Part shown: piece after piece, positions 20,833-31,066 of the stretch
How positions within the stretch are numbered: position 1 is the first letter of the stretch
How the letters are laid out: each line of letters begins with the position of its first letter
Source: Chloroflexota bacterium
GTDB taxonomy: Bacteria; Chloroflexota; Dormibacteria; Dormibacterales; Dormibacteraceae
Length of the DNA: 33,915 nucleotides
Assembly (NCBI GenBank): GCA_005889495.1
Contig: VBHA01000166.1
Location: 1 to 33,915, forward strand
Direction of reading: 5' to 3'
Notes under the pieces: model-generated
What the model saw: only the letters and a program-made list of their open reading frames with translations
The model's database searches: none
What the model was told of the DNA's origin: nothing
Program-made: the position numbers and the translations under genes

Positions 20833-23025
20833 CTAGCTGATCACCATCGAGTCCCAGGCCATGCGCAGCTCGGCGAGGGACAGCTTCAGCTGGCCTTCGA
20901 ACTCGATGACTTCGCCGCCGGCCAGGCCGAGCAGCGAGAGCTCGACGTTGTGCCGTCTGGCGAGCGACTGCATCTCGGGCATGGCGCGCGAGGGAACGCT
21001 GACGATGAATCGGCTCGGCGACTCGCCGAAGAAGGCGGCGTCCAGGCGGAGCGGCGGCTCGGGCCGGATCGCGGGACACCGCACGCCGATGCCACCGAGG
21101 AGGCACGCCTCGGCGAGCGCGACCAGCATCCCGCCTTCCGCGCAGTCATGCGCAGAATGCAGGTAACCGCTCTGGGCGGCGCTGAGGATCAGCCGGAGCA
21201 CGGCCTTTTCCCGAGTGAGGTCCAGCGCTGGGGGGCGGCCGGCGACGTGACCGTGCTCGACCTTGAGGTACTCGCTGCCGCCGAGGTCGTTGTGGCTCGA
21301 GCCGATCAGGAGGACGAAGTCGCCTTCCGCGCTCAGGCCGGCCCCGAGACGCTTGCCGTAATCGTCGATGACGCCGACCATCCCGATGACCGGCGTCGGA
21401 TAGATGGCCGAGGTGCCATTGCTGTCGTTGTAGAGACTCACATTGCCGCTCACGACCGGCAGGTCGAGGGCCCGGCACGCATACGCGAGGCCCGCAACCA
21501 CCTCCTCGAGCTCCCAGTAGACCTCCGGCCGGTCTGGGTTGGCGAAGTTCAGGCAGTCGGTCACCGCGAGCGGGCGGGCGCCTGTGGCGACGATGTTGCG
21601 CGCCGCCTCCGCGACCGCGAGCTGAGCGCCGAGGTGCGGGTCGAGATGGCAGTAGCGGGCGTTGCAGTCGGTCGTGACCGCGATCCCGAGTCGCGTGCCC
21701 TTGATGCGGAGCATCGCCGCGTCACCGCCGGGCGCCACGACGGTCGAGTCGCCGACCATGTGGTCGTAGCGGCGGAAGATGCCTCGACGGCTGCTGAGGT
21801 TGGGGCTCGCGAGCATCCGAAGCAGACTCGCGCCGGGATCGGCCAGCGGCGGCAGCGCGTCGACCTCGAGCCCGTACGGGGGCTCGGGCGGCAGCCCGAT
21901 CAGGCGCCGCATGGGCACGCCGTCGGTCAGCAGGCGGACCGGCACGCGCGCCACCTGGTCCTCGCCGTCCAACACCGTCAGCTGTCCGTCGCCGGTCACC
22001 TCGCCGATCACCGCCGAGGTCAGGTCCCACGCCTGGAAGATCGTCTCGACCTCGCGCTCCCGACCGCGGCGGACGACCACGAGCATCCGCTCCTGCGACT
22101 CCGAGAGCATCACGTCGTAGGGGGTCATGCCACGTTCGCGGCGAGGGACTCGGCCGACGTCGATCCTGGCGCCCGCGCCCTCGACCCGGCCGGCGCACTC
22201 GGCGACGGCCGAGGTCAGGCCCGCCGCGCCGAGGTCCTGGATCGCGACCACGGCATCGGTGTGCGCAAGGTCCATGCAGGCCTCGAGCAGGCATTTCTCC
22301 AGGAAGGGATTGCCGACCTGCACCGCGGGCCGGCGCTGGGCGCTCTGCTCGTCCAGCTCGAGCGACGCGAATGAGGCGCCGTGGATGCCGTCGCGGCCCG
22401 TGTCGGCGCCCACCAGCATGAGGCTGTTGCCGGCGCCTTCGGCCCGCGCCCGCATGAGCTGGTCGGTGCGCACGAGGCCGACGCACATCGCGTTGACCAG
22501 AGGGTTGCTGGCGTAGCAGTCCTCGAAGTAAACCTCGCCGCCGACGGTGGGGATGCCGATGCAGTTGCCGTAGCCGCCTATGCCGGCGACCACGCCCTCG
22601 ACATGACGCGCCGACGCAGGCAGCGGCCCAAACCGAAGCGAGTCGAGGAGCGCGATCGGCCTCGCACCCATGGCGATGACGTCGCGGATGATGCCGCCGA
22701 CGCCCGTGGCCGCGCCCTGGTACGGCTCGATCGCCGAGGGATGGTTGTGCGATTCGATCTTGAAGACCACCGACCATCCTTCGCCAATCTCGACGGCGCC
22801 GGCGTTCTCTCCCGGGCCCTGGACGACGCCTTGGCCTGTCGAGGGCAGGCGGCGGAGCAGCGCCCTGGACGACTTGTAGGAGCAGTGCTCGGACCAGAGC
22901 ACGCCGAGCATTCCCAGCTCGACCTCGTTGGGGGCTCGCTTGAGCTGCTCGACGATGGCCCGGTACTCATCTGGGGTGAGGGCGACCTCGCGTAATCGCC
23001 TCTCGTCCACAGATTTGATGCTCAA
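20833..23025 (-). CDS. purL: Phosphoribosylformylglycinamidine synthase subunit PurL
   Basis: [55 protein letters not shown] start at 23025 overlaps the purQ stop (TTGA). Confidence 0.95.
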   Translation of the reverse strand: MSIKSVDERRLREVALTPDEYRAIVEQLKRAPNEVELGMLGVLWSEHCSYKSSRALLRRLPSTGQGVVQGPGENAGAVEIGEGWSVVFKIESHNHPSAIEPYQGAATGVGGIIRDVIAMGARPIALLDSLRFGPLPASARHVEGVVAGIGGYGNCIGIPTVGGEVYFEDCYASNPLVNAMCVGLVRTDQLMRARAEGAGNSLMLVGADTGRDGIHGASFASLELDEQSAQRRPAVQVGNPFLEKCLLEACMDLAHTDAVVAIQDLGAAGLTSAVAECAGRVEGAGARIDVGRVPRRERGMTPYDVMLSESQERMLVVVRRGREREVETIFQAWDLTSAVIGEVTGDGQLTVLDGEDQVARVPVRLLTDGVPMRRLIGLPPEPPYGLEVDALPPLADPGASLLRMLASPNLSSRRGIFRRYDHMVGDSTVVAPGGDAAMLRIKGTRLGIAVTTDCNARYCHLDPHLGAQLAVAEAARNIVATGARPLAVTDCLNFANPDRPEVYWELEEVVAGLAYACRALDLPVVSGNVSLYNDSNGTSAIYPTPVIGMVGVIDDYGKRLGAGLSAEGDFVLLIGSSHNDLGGSEYLKVEHGHVAGRPPALDLTREKAVLRLILSAAQSGYLHSAHDCAEGGMLVALAEACLLGGIGVRCPAIRPEPPLRLDAAFFGESPSRFIVSVPSRAMPEMQSLARRHNVELSLLGLAGGEVIEFEGQLKLSLAELRMAWDSMVIS

Positions 23026-23726
23026 GACACGAGCACCTTGAAAGCGTTCTCCGCCACCGAACGAAACAGTTTGAGGCCGTCGGTGCCGCCGAGCTCGGCC
23101 TCGGCGCACCGCTCCGGGTGCGGCATCATGCCCAGCACGTTGCCGCGGGAGTTGACGATCCCGGCGATGTTGTGCAGCGAGCCGTTCGGATTCGCGCCAG
23201 GAACGACGCGGCCTCCGGCGTCGCAGTAGCGGAAGACGACCTGCCCGCGCTGCTCCATGCCCGAGAGCGTGGCCGGGTCCGCGAAGTAGCTGCCCTCGCC
23301 GTGCGCGATCGGCACGCGGAGGACATCGCGTTCGGTGCACTGGCCCGTGAAAGCAAGGTCGGTGCGCTCGACGAGCAGGTGGGTCCACTCGCAGCGGAAC
23401 TCGAGCGAAGCGTTCCGGATCAGCGCGCCAGGCAGAAGCCCCGCCTCACAGAGGACCTGGAAACCGTTGCAGATCCCCCAGACCAGACCGCCGCGGTCGG
23501 CGAACTCACCGACCTTCTCCATGATCGGCGCGAAGCGCGCGATCGCGCCCGTCCGCAAGTAGTCGCCGTAGGCGAACCCGCCTGGCAGGATCACGCAGTC
23601 GCAGCCCTTGAGGTCCGAGTCCTTGTGCCAGAGATAGACGAGCTCCTGGCCCAGCACCTGGTCGATGACCCAGCCACAGTCGCGGTCCGACCACGTGCCG
23701 GGAAATACGACCACACCAAATTTCAA
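23022..23726 (-). CDS. purQ: Phosphoribosylformylglycinamidine synthase subunit PurQ
   Basis: [21 protein letters not shown]...[20 protein letters not shown]...[19 protein letters not shown]...MMPHPER; TTG start overlaps the purS stop. Confidence 0.95.
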   Translation of the reverse strand: MKFGVVVFPGTWSDRDCGWVIDQVLGQELVYLWHKDSDLKGCDCVILPGGFAYGDYLRTGAIARFAPIMEKVGEFADRGGLVWGICNGFQVLCEAGLLPGALIRNASLEFRCEWTHLLVERTDLAFTGQCTERDVLRVPIAHGEGSYFADPATLSGMEQRGQVVFRYCDAGGRVVPGANPNGSLHNIAGIVNSRGNVLGMMPHPERCAEAELGGTDGLKLFRSVAENAFKVLVS

Positions 23727-23980
23727 CGGCGCTTGCGCTCCGGCTCGATGTCGAACTGGAAGTCCTCGATCACGTGGTTGGCGAGCAGCTGCCGGCACAT
23801 CTCCTCGACCCGCCGGCGGGCCTCGTGCTCGCTCGAACCCTCGAGGTTGACCTCGATGTACTTGCCGACGCGAACGTCCGTGACCTCGCGGAAGCCCAGC
23901 GAGGCCAGCCCCTGCTTGACGGTCAGGCCCTGCGGATCGTTGACGACCGGTTTGGGCGTGACGATGACTCGAGCAATCAC
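23723..23980 (-). CDS. purS: Phosphoribosylformylglycinamidine synthase subunit PurS
   Basis: 85 aa: [46 protein letters not shown] overlaps the purC stop. Confidence 0.94.
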   Translation of the reverse strand: MIARVIVTPKPVVNDPQGLTVKQGLASLGFREVTDVRVGKYIEVNLEGSSEHEARRRVEEMCRQLLANHVIEDFQFDIEPERKRR

Positions 23981-24897
23981 GGTTCGTTCCTCGGCTTGGG
24001 AGGGAACAGCTGCTTGCCGACAAGCCTCTGATAGGCGGTCAGGTAGCGCAGGCGCGTCTGCGTCACCACGTCAGCTGGCAGCTTGGGCGGCTCCGACTGC
24101 TTGTCCCAGCCCGAGTGCGTCAGCCAGTCGCGCACGAACTGCTTGTCGTACGACTCGGGCGACGTGCCGGCCACGTATGTCGCCGCGTCCCAGTACCGCG
24201 AGCTGTCGGGCGTCAACACCTCGTCGATCAGGATGAGGTCTTCGCCGATCTGGCCGAACTCGAACTTCGTGTCGGCGAGGATCAGCCCACGACGTGCCGC
24301 GAACTCGGAGCCGTACTTGTACAGCTCGAGGCTCGCGTCTCGGAGCCTGGTCGCAAGACCGTCGCCGAGCTCTTTTTTCATCTGGTCGAAGGTGATGTTC
24401 TCGTCGTGGCCCGTCTCCGCCTTGGTCGCCGGCGAGAAGATCGGGTAGGCCAGCTTTTCACTCTGGCGGAGACCCGGCGGCATCTTCTCCCCAGCCAGGC
24501 TCTGCGATTCCTCGTATTCCTTCCAGGCGCTGCCGGCCAAGTAGCCCCGGACGACGCACTCGAAGTCGATGCGCTTGGCCTTGCGCACGATCATGAAGCG
24601 GCCGGCGAGCTCGTCCCGGAAGTTCTTCAGCACCGCGGGCAGGTCCGGCACCATGCCCGAGACCAGGTGGTTGGGCTGGAAGGTGTCGGTCTGGGAGAAC
24701 CAGAAGATCGAAAGCTGGGTGAGGACCTTGCCGCGGTCGGGGATGCCGTTGGGAAGCACATGGTCGAACGCGGAGATACGGTCGGTGGCCACCATCAGGA
24801 GGTGTTCGTCGTTCAGCTCGTAGGTGTCGCGCACCTTGCCCCGGGCGAAGAGCTTGAGAGGCAGCTCGGTGTCTGTCAGCGGAGGCCCGGCGATCAA
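23977..24897 (-). CDS. purC: Phosphoribosylaminoimidazole-succinocarboxamide synthase
   Basis: [80 protein letters not shown] start overlaps the purB stop. Confidence 0.95.
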   Translation of the reverse strand: MIAGPPLTDTELPLKLFARGKVRDTYELNDEHLLMVATDRISAFDHVLPNGIPDRGKVLTQLSIFWFSQTDTFQPNHLVSGMVPDLPAVLKNFRDELAGRFMIVRKAKRIDFECVVRGYLAGSAWKEYEESQSLAGEKMPPGLRQSEKLAYPIFSPATKAETGHDENITFDQMKKELGDGLATRLRDASLELYKYGSEFAARRGLILADTKFEFGQIGEDLILIDEVLTPDSSRYWDAATYVAGTSPESYDKQFVRDWLTHSGWDKQSEPPKLPADVVTQTRLRYLTAYQRLVGKQLFPPKPRNEP

Positions 24898-26204
24898 GTC
24901 GTCGTCCTCACTCCGAGACCGAGACGCTCGTAGGCCAGGTCGGTGTGCTCCAGGCCCCTCCACGGGTCGAAGAGATGGTCCATCTTCGGGCCGATGCGCC
25001 CCGAGACCTCGTCGTTCCTTTCGAGCAGCGCGCGAAAACCCGCGCCTGGATCATCCATCGCCTGCATCGCAGCCTTTTGAACTATGAGGTATGCGTCCTC
25101 GCGCGACATTCCGCTCTCGACCAGGGCGAGAAGGACGCGCTGCGAGAAGACGACGCCACCAGCAAACTGCAGGTTGGCGAGCATCCTCTCCGGCCGGACC
25201 TCCAGGCCCCGCAGCACCTTGTGCATCTGGATCGCCATGTAGTCGAGGGCGGCGCAAGCGTCGGGGAATATGACGCGCTCGGCGGAGGAATGGCTGATAT
25301 CGCGCTCGTGCCACAGCGCGGTGTTCTCGAGCGCCGTGACCAGGTGTCCGCGCAGGACGCGCGCGAGCCCGCACACGCGCTCGGTGAGGACGGGATTGCG
25401 TTTGTGCGGCATCGCCGAGCTTCCCTTCTGCTCCTTGCCAAAGGGTTCGAAGGCCTCGCTGATCTCGCTGCGCTGGAGATGTCGGATCTCGGTCGCGATC
25501 CGCTCCAGCGTGCCGGCCGCGATGGCGAGGGCGGCCATGAACTCGGAGTGCCGGTCGCGGGCGACCACCTGGGTCGAGACGACGTCCACCTTGAGCCCCA
25601 GCTCACGGCAGACGTGCTCCTCGACCCGAGGGTCGATGGTGCCGTGCGTGCCCACCGCGCCGCTGACCCGGCCGACGCCGGCGTCCTCGGCCGCCTGCTC
25701 CAGGCGGGCGATCGACCGGTCCAGCTCCGCCACCCAGCCTGCAACCTTGAACCCGAACGTGATCGGTTCGGCGACGATGCCGTGAGTCCGGCCCGCCATC
25801 AACGTCTTCCGATGCTTGATCGCCAGCTCGGCAGCGGCCTCGCGGACGGTGGCCAGGTCGTGGCCGATGATGCGCGCCGACTCCACCATCTGCACCGCCA
25901 TCGCCGTGTCGTTGAGGTCCTGGCTGGTCATGCCCAGGTGGACGTAGCGAGCCTCAGGTTGGCCGATCGATTCGTTCAAGACCGTCAGGAAGGCGATCAC
26001 GTCGTGCCCGACGCGTGCCTCAACCTCCGCGATCTTCGTTACGTCGAACGTGCCCCCGCGGATCTTCGGCAGCGCTGAGGGCGGGATCCGGCCAAGCGAT
26101 GCCCAGGCTTCGCAGGCCAGGATCTCGATCCGCAGCCACAGCTCGAACCTGTGCTGGTCGGACCAGACCGCCCGCATCGCGGGCGGCGAGTATCGCTCGA
26201 TCAA
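24894..26204 (-). CDS. purB: Adenylosuccinate lyase
   Basis: MIERYSPPAMRAVWSDQHRFELWL, HLGMTSQDLNDTA, AGRTHGIVAEPITFG, signature GSSAMPHKRNP. Confidence 0.97.
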   Translation of the reverse strand: MIERYSPPAMRAVWSDQHRFELWLRIEILACEAWASLGRIPPSALPKIRGGTFDVTKIAEVEARVGHDVIAFLTVLNESIGQPEARYVHLGMTSQDLNDTAMAVQMVESARIIGHDLATVREAAAELAIKHRKTLMAGRTHGIVAEPITFGFKVAGWVAELDRSIARLEQAAEDAGVGRVSGAVGTHGTIDPRVEEHVCRELGLKVDVVSTQVVARDRHSEFMAALAIAAGTLERIATEIRHLQRSEISEAFEPFGKEQKGSSAMPHKRNPVLTERVCGLARVLRGHLVTALENTALWHERDISHSSAERVIFPDACAALDYMAIQMHKVLRGLEVRPERMLANLQFAGGVVFSQRVLLALVESGMSREDAYLIVQKAAMQAMDDPGAGFRALLERNDEVSGRIGPKMDHLFDPWRGLEHTDLAYERLGLGVRTTT

Positions 26205-26238
26205 GCAGGGCTCCCAATCAGCACGGGCGACCGCTGGA

Positions 26239-26270
26239 ATTATATCGGCGACCGGCTGATCAAGATCTTG
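26239..26270 (-). promoter_or_regulatory. Candidate purB-operon promoter with palindromic operator-like site
   Basis: Minus-strand TATAAT (26244-26239) ~28 nt before the probable leader end at purB; perfect palindrome CAAGATCTTG (26261-26270) at the -35 position. Confidence 0.4.
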
Positions 26271-26425
26271 TTATCGCCATTGCGCCAGGCCCAAGATGTC
26301 GTGGCCATAGCCCCTCGAGAGCCGTCTCCGAGCACCTGGCTCGATAATCGAGGACTCACTCATGCCGCCAACTCGTAACCAGCTTCGGAAACCCCTCGTT
26401 TGAGTCGGCACAGGCTGAACGGCCG

Positions 26426-26983
26426 GTGAGCGACCCGTCTCGCGACGATGAGCGAGAGCTCGTCGAACACGCCAAGCGGGATCCCCGTCAATTCGGGACG
26501 CTCTACGACCGGCACTTTCAGCAGATCTACAGGTTCGTGTATTCAAGAGTGAGGGAGCAAACCGCGGCAGAGGACGTCACTTCGGAAGTCTTCATGAAGG
26601 CTCTGAAGGCCATGCCCCGTTACCAGGACACGGGGCGGCCCTTTGCTGCCTGGCTTTACCAGATCGCGGTCAACGCCATCGCCGACCGCTACCGCTCGCT
26701 GCGCACGGCCCAGCCTCTGGACGACTTCCACGACCTCTCGGTCGCAGGCCCTGCCCTCGAGGACCTGGCGGCGCATCGCGACGAGGTGCGGCGGGTATGG
26801 GCTCTGGTCGAGGCGCTGCCGCACCAGCAGCGCACGGCCCTGGTCCTCAAATTCCAGGAAGACATGAAGATCGAGGACATCGCCGTCGCCATGGCGAAGT
26901 CTCCCGGGGCGGTCAAGCTGCTCATCCATCGCGGAGTCACGAAGCTCCGCGAAGCCGCGGACACCCTGAGGCCCGTGGAATGA
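26426..26983 (+). CDS. ECF (sigma-70 family) RNA polymerase sigma factor
   Basis: FGTLYDRHFQQIYRFVYSRVREQTAAEDVTSEVFMKALKAMPRY (region 2), ALVEALPHQQRTALVLKFQEDMKIEDIAVAMAKSPGAVKLLIHRGVTKLRE (region 4). Confidence 0.93.
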   Translation: MSDPSRDDERELVEHAKRDPRQFGTLYDRHFQQIYRFVYSRVREQTAAEDVTSEVFMKALKAMPRYQDTGRPFAAWLYQIAVNAIADRYRSLRTAQPLDDFHDLSVAGPALEDLAAHRDEVRRVWALVEALPHQQRTALVLKFQEDMKIEDIAVAMAKSPGAVKLLIHRGVTKLREAADTLRPVE

Positions 26984-29154
26984 ACTCGTACCACGACCCC
27001 GAGCTGGATGACGTCCTCCAGGACGAAGAAGTCAGGCGCATCGCCTCGGTGCTGAGCAGCGTCCGCATGCCGGAGCCTCCGCTCGACGAGGCCTTTCGCA
27101 CCGGCCTGCGCCGGCAGCTGATGAACGAGGCCTGGGCGATGACGGAGGGCCGGACATCGTGGTGGCGGCGGGCGTTCGCACCGCCGGGGCTGGCGTGGGC
27201 CGGCGCCGCGGCCGGCCTGCTGCTGATCACGTCCGTGGTGGTCTTCTATGCGCTCCAGCGCCCGGGCGGCTTCTCGACCACGATCGTCGCGACGAGCCCG
27301 CTCGACGGCAACCGGAGCGTGGCCCTCGAGCAGCCGATCCTGGTCGCGTTCAACCAGCCGATGGACCATCCGTCCACCGAGCATGCGGTCCAGATCACGC
27401 CGGCCACCAATGTCACCTTCGGGTGGCGGGCAAACACGCTCTCGGTGCAGCCGACCGGCGGCACGCTGGCGCCGAACACGCAGTACCAGGTGACCATCGG
27501 CCCGGGGGCGAAGACGGCTTCAGGCAAACCGCTCTCGACCCCGCAGACGATCACCTTCGTGACGAAGACCCCGACGACGCCTACGGCGACGCCCACGCCT
27601 CGGCCCACGCCCGCGAGCGCCCTGGGCGAGAAGCAGGTGGCCGGCCTCGGCGGCGCGACCAGACTGTCCGCGCAATGGTCGTCGGACTCCTCGTCGGTCT
27701 ACTACATCGACGGTCACGGGGCGCTGAACGTCGTTCCCGCCAGGGGCGGCGCGGTCACCACCATCGCCCCCGACGGAGCGTCCTCGCCCGCGCTCTCGCC
27801 AACCGGCGACCGCCTGGCGTACATCCGCGCGGGCAAGGTCGAGGTGCTGACCTTCGCGTCGGGCAAGACCGAGGAGCTTTCGCTCAGGCCGGCGCCGACG
27901 CTGGTTGGATGGGCCCAGGACAGGATCATCTGGGCAGCCGTCGACGGGTTCTATACGCAGGCGGACGACGGGTCCGGCCACCAGGTCGCTGCACTGCCGG
28001 CGACGGGATCCATCACCGTCCTGTCGATCGCACCTGACGGCGGTCATGCGATCTACCGGCAGGGCCAGAACCTTTTCATCCTGGACTTTGCCAGCGGCAA
28101 GAGCGCCCAGCTCGGCCCCCCAGGCGCCGCGTTCGAGACCTGGTCGCCAGGCGGATCGCAGCTGATCTACTCGACCGTCGACAAGGTCGTGGTCTCCGAC
28201 ACCCAGGGCGTCACGCAATCGACGCTGCCCGCCGGCGATGCGGCCTGGTCGAGCCAGGACGCGATCCTGATCGGGGGAGACACCGACATCTTCCAGACCA
28301 GGCCCGACGGCACGAACCTTGGCCGGATCGCCAGCGGCACCTTCCACTCCCCGCTCTGGGCGCCCAACGGCTCGGCCTTCGCGTTCGTGCGGGGTGGAGC
28401 GCTGTGGACCGCCACCGCTCCGGCGCTGCCTCCGGAGCCGACTTCGCTGGACGAGGCCTCTGCGGTCATAGACAACTTCATGAAAGCCCGCCTGGCCGGG
28501 CAATCGGACCAGGCCGGGGCGTACCTCGACGCCAACGGCAAGGCTGCCTATGCGAGCGGCGGCCCGAGGCTGGTGATCACCGGTGACCCGAGCTTCACCC
28601 GCTACTACGTGCTGACCGCGGAGATCACCGGTTCGCAGCCCGACACCGCGAGGTTCGTCGTCCGGCTGGTGCTATCGCACGGAAAGCTCGACGTGAGCGA
28701 CCAGGAGGAGATCCTCACCCTGGTCCGAGATGTGACCAGCAAGCAGTTCATGATCGACCAGGCGGCGGCCGGCGCGCATCGCGACCTCGGCAAGGGCGCG
28801 GAGGTGGTGAGCATCGACGTGCAGGCCGACACGGTCAGGGTGACGTTCGACAGCGACCTCAACCCCGCGACTGTCACCGACGGCGTGACGGTCCTCGACG
28901 CCAAGGGCAAGAGGCTCGAGGCCACAGCGTCTTACGCCAACCGCGTCGTGACCGTGAGCGGCCTCAACCTCAAGCAGGGCGACTCGTACAGGCTGGCGGT
29001 GCTGACCTCGCTGCTCGACGTATCGGGTCAGAACGTGGCCGCCGAGTACGACCTCGACTTTGTGGGTCCCACGATCAAGAAGCACCCCAACCACAAAGAA
29101 GACGTGACCGCGTCGCCTTCGCCGTCTCCCTCTCCCAGTCCGACTCCCGCCTAG
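26980..29154 (+). CDS. Single-pass membrane protein: putative anti-sigma/sensor with Ig-like (Big_5-type) domains flanking a TolB-like beta-propeller
   Basis: ATG overlaps the sigma stop (ATGA). ~70 aa N-terminus, TM GLAWAGAAAGLLLITSVVVFYAL, Ig-like TSPLDGNRSVALEQPILVAFNQPMD...TLAPNTQYQVTIGPGAKTASGKPL, propeller-type repeats (SPTGDRLAYIRAGKVEVL, SPGGSQLIYSTVDKVVV, APNGSAFAFVRGGALW), second Ig-like near the C-terminus, SPSPSPSP tail. Confidence 0.75.
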   Translation: MNSYHDPELDDVLQDEEVRRIASVLSSVRMPEPPLDEAFRTGLRRQLMNEAWAMTEGRTSWWRRAFAPPGLAWAGAAAGLLLITSVVVFYALQRPGGFSTTIVATSPLDGNRSVALEQPILVAFNQPMDHPSTEHAVQITPATNVTFGWRANTLSVQPTGGTLAPNTQYQVTIGPGAKTASGKPLSTPQTITFVTKTPTTPTATPTPRPTPASALGEKQVAGLGGATRLSAQWSSDSSSVYYIDGHGALNVVPARGGAVTTIAPDGASSPALSPTGDRLAYIRAGKVEVLTFASGKTEELSLRPAPTLVGWAQDRIIWAAVDGFYTQADDGSGHQVAALPATGSITVLSIAPDGGHAIYRQGQNLFILDFASGKSAQLGPPGAAFETWSPGGSQLIYSTVDKVVVSDTQGVTQSTLPAGDAAWSSQDAILIGGDTDIFQTRPDGTNLGRIASGTFHSPLWAPNGSAFAFVRGGALWTATAPALPPEPTSLDEASAVIDNFMKARLAGQSDQAGAYLDANGKAAYASGGPRLVITGDPSFTRYYVLTAEITGSQPDTARFVVRLVLSHGKLDVSDQEEILTLVRDVTSKQFMIDQAAAGAHRDLGKGAEVVSIDVQADTVRVTFDSDLNPATVTDGVTVLDAKGKRLEATASYANRVVTVSGLNLKQGDSYRLAVLTSLLDVSGQNVAAEYDLDFVGPTIKKHPNHKEDVTASPSPSPSPSPTPA

Positions 29155-29618
29155 ACGAGCTTGAGCGCGCGGGCGGCTCGGCAAAGCGCCGTGACCGAAC
29201 CCGAGTGGACGATCTGACCCTCGAGGGCGGCGTTGAGCGCCTCCGTGAACGGGAGTCGCAGCACCTCCATGTCCTGCTCGTAGGTCTCCGGCGCCCGCGC
29301 CGACTCGGTGAGCTGCTCGGCCAGGAACAGGTGCGCGAGCCCGGTGAGGATCGCGGCGCCGTGGACCACCCCCAGCGATGTGTAGCGGGCGGCGACCAGG
29401 CCGGTTTCCTCGGCGAGCTCGCGCCGAGCGCACTCGAGCGGGTCCTCGCCGTGGTCGGAGGTCCCGGCGGGCACCTCCCACGAAGAGACCTTCCACGCGT
29501 GACGCCACTGCCGCACCAGCATCGTGTCGCCGTCGTCGAAGTACGGCACGACAAACGCCGAGTCGGGATTGGTGATCACCGTGTACAGCGCCTCTGATCC
29601 GTCCGGAAAGCGGATCAC
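29151..29618 (-). CDS. NUDIX hydrolase (ADP-ribose pyrophosphatase-like)
   Basis: Nudix box region GTSDHGEDPLECARRELAEETGL; start uncertain because family-like sequence extends upstream (FEVTGTTKRGRSGLFELRDD). Confidence 0.85.
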   Translation of the reverse strand: MIRFPDGSEALYTVITNPDSAFVVPYFDDGDTMLVRQWRHAWKVSSWEVPAGTSDHGEDPLECARRELAEETGLVAARYTSLGVVHGAAILTGLAHLFLAEQLTESARAPETYEQDMEVLRLPFTEALNAALEGQIVHSGSVTALCRAARALKLV

Positions 29619-29710
29619 GTCGTCCCGCAGCTCGAACAGGCCAGACCTGCCGCGCTTCGTCGTCCCCGTGACCTCGAACGGAGCGCCGCCTTCGGGATGC
29701 CGAAGCGGGG

Positions 29711-31066
29711 CTATCGGCGCACCATCGAGGCCACCGCGGCCGCCGCCGCGGCCACGTGGCGGGGGTCGGGGCCGTAGTCGAACGGAGACTGGTCCTCGGC
29801 CAGCTTCTTCGCCTGCTCGATCAGCTGCGGGTGGTCCTCGATGAAGCGTGTGCTGAGGCTTCCCGAGCGGAAGTCGGAGTTCTCGAGGATGGCGCGGTGG
29901 TAGGGGATGGTGGTCGCGGGCCCCGCGACGACGAATTCACGAAGGGCGCGGCTCGCGCGAGCGATGGCGTCGGCGCGGTCGCTGCCATGGACGATGAGCT
30001 TGGCCACGAGCGAGTCATAGTTCGGCGGCACGTCGGAGCCCGGCCCGAAGCCAGAGTCCACTCGCACGCCGGGCCCGGCGGGAGCCACCCAGCGCGAGAT
30101 GCGCCTGGGATTGGGGATGAAGTTGCGCAGCGGGTCCTCGGCGTTGATGCGCATCTCGATCGCGTGCCCCCTCCACTGCAGCTCTTCCTGGGTGAAGCTC
30201 AGCTCGAGACCGGCGGCCACCCGAATCTGTTCCTTCACCAGGTCGATCCCGGTCACGGCCTCTGTGATCGGATGCTCGACCTGGAGGCGGGCGTTCACCT
30301 CGAGGAAGTAGAACTCGCCTTCGCTGTAGATGAACTCGACCGTGCCTGCGTTCACGTAGCCGGCCGCCCGCGCGGCCCGGATCGCGGCCGCGCCCATCGC
30401 CGCCCGGACGTCGGGCGTCAGGGCGGGCGACGGAGTCTCCTCCATGATCTTCTGGTGGCGGCGCTGGATCGAGCATTCGCGCTCGCCGAGGTGGACGGCA
30501 TGGCCGTGGCTGTCGCAGATGACCTGGATCTCGATGTGCCGCGGCTTGCGCACGTAGCGCTCCAGGTACACGGTCGGATCCCCGAATGCCGACCGTGCCG
30601 CCTGCGCTGTGCTCTCGATCGCCTCGAGCGCGGTCGCGGGCTCGACGGCGCCGCTACCAGGCGTCACGGGCACGCCATGCTGCGCGGCCAGCTGGCGCGC
30701 GGCGAGCTTCGAGCTCAGCGCACGCATCGCCGAGGCGGGAGGGCCGATGAAGGTGACGCCCGCCTCTCCGCACGCCTCGGGAAACCGAGGCTTCTCGGCG
30801 AGAAACCCGTAGCCGGGGTGGATCGCGTCCGCGCCGCAGTCGTGCGCGACCTTGACGATGCGGTCGAGCTGCAGGTACGACTCCGCCGGTGGCGCTGCGC
30901 CGATGTGATGCGCCTCGTCCGCGTAGCGGACGTGGATGGCGGAGCGGTCGGCGTCCGAATACACCGCGACGGTGGCGATGCCGAGCTCGCGGCACGCGCG
31001 CATGACCCGGATCGCGATCTCGCCGCGGTTGGCGACCAGGACCTTGTTGAAGAGCTTCTTCTTCAC
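29711..31066 (-). CDS. accC: Biotin carboxylase (AccC/PycA-type), internally shortened
   Basis: FNKVLVANRGEIAIRVMRACRELGI, HPGYGFLAEKPRF, LGERECSIQRRHQKIMEE, EVNARLQVEHPITEAVTGIDLVKEQI. The ATP-grasp glycine-rich loop (KxxxGGGGRGM) is missing between TALEA and IESTAQAARSAFGD. Confidence 0.9.
   Translation of the reverse strand: MKKKLFNKVLVANRGEIAIRVMRACRELGIATVAVYSDADRSAIHVRYADEAHHIGAAPPAESYLQLDRIVKVAHDCGADAIHPGYGFLAEKPRFPEACGEAGVTFIGPPASAMRALSSKLAARQLAAQHGVPVTPGSGAVEPATALEAIESTAQAARSAFGDPTVYLERYVRKPRHIEIQVICDSHGHAVHLGERECSIQRRHQKIMEETPSPALTPDVRAAMGAAAIRAARAAGYVNAGTVEFIYSEGEFYFLEVNARLQVEHPITEAVTGIDLVKEQIRVAAGLELSFTQEELQWRGHAIEMRINAEDPLRNFIPNPRRISRWVAPAGPGVRVDSGFGPGSDVPPNYDSLVAKLIVHGSDRADAIARASRALREFVVAGPATTIPYHRAILENSDFRSGSLSTRFIEDHPQLIEQAKKLAEDQSPFDYGPDPRHVAAAAAAVASMVRR

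Noticed and set aside
29101-29154. SPSPSPSP coding repeat at the end of the sensor gene
   Set aside because: Ordinary low-complexity tail of a surface protein, not a CRISPR or tandem-repeat element.
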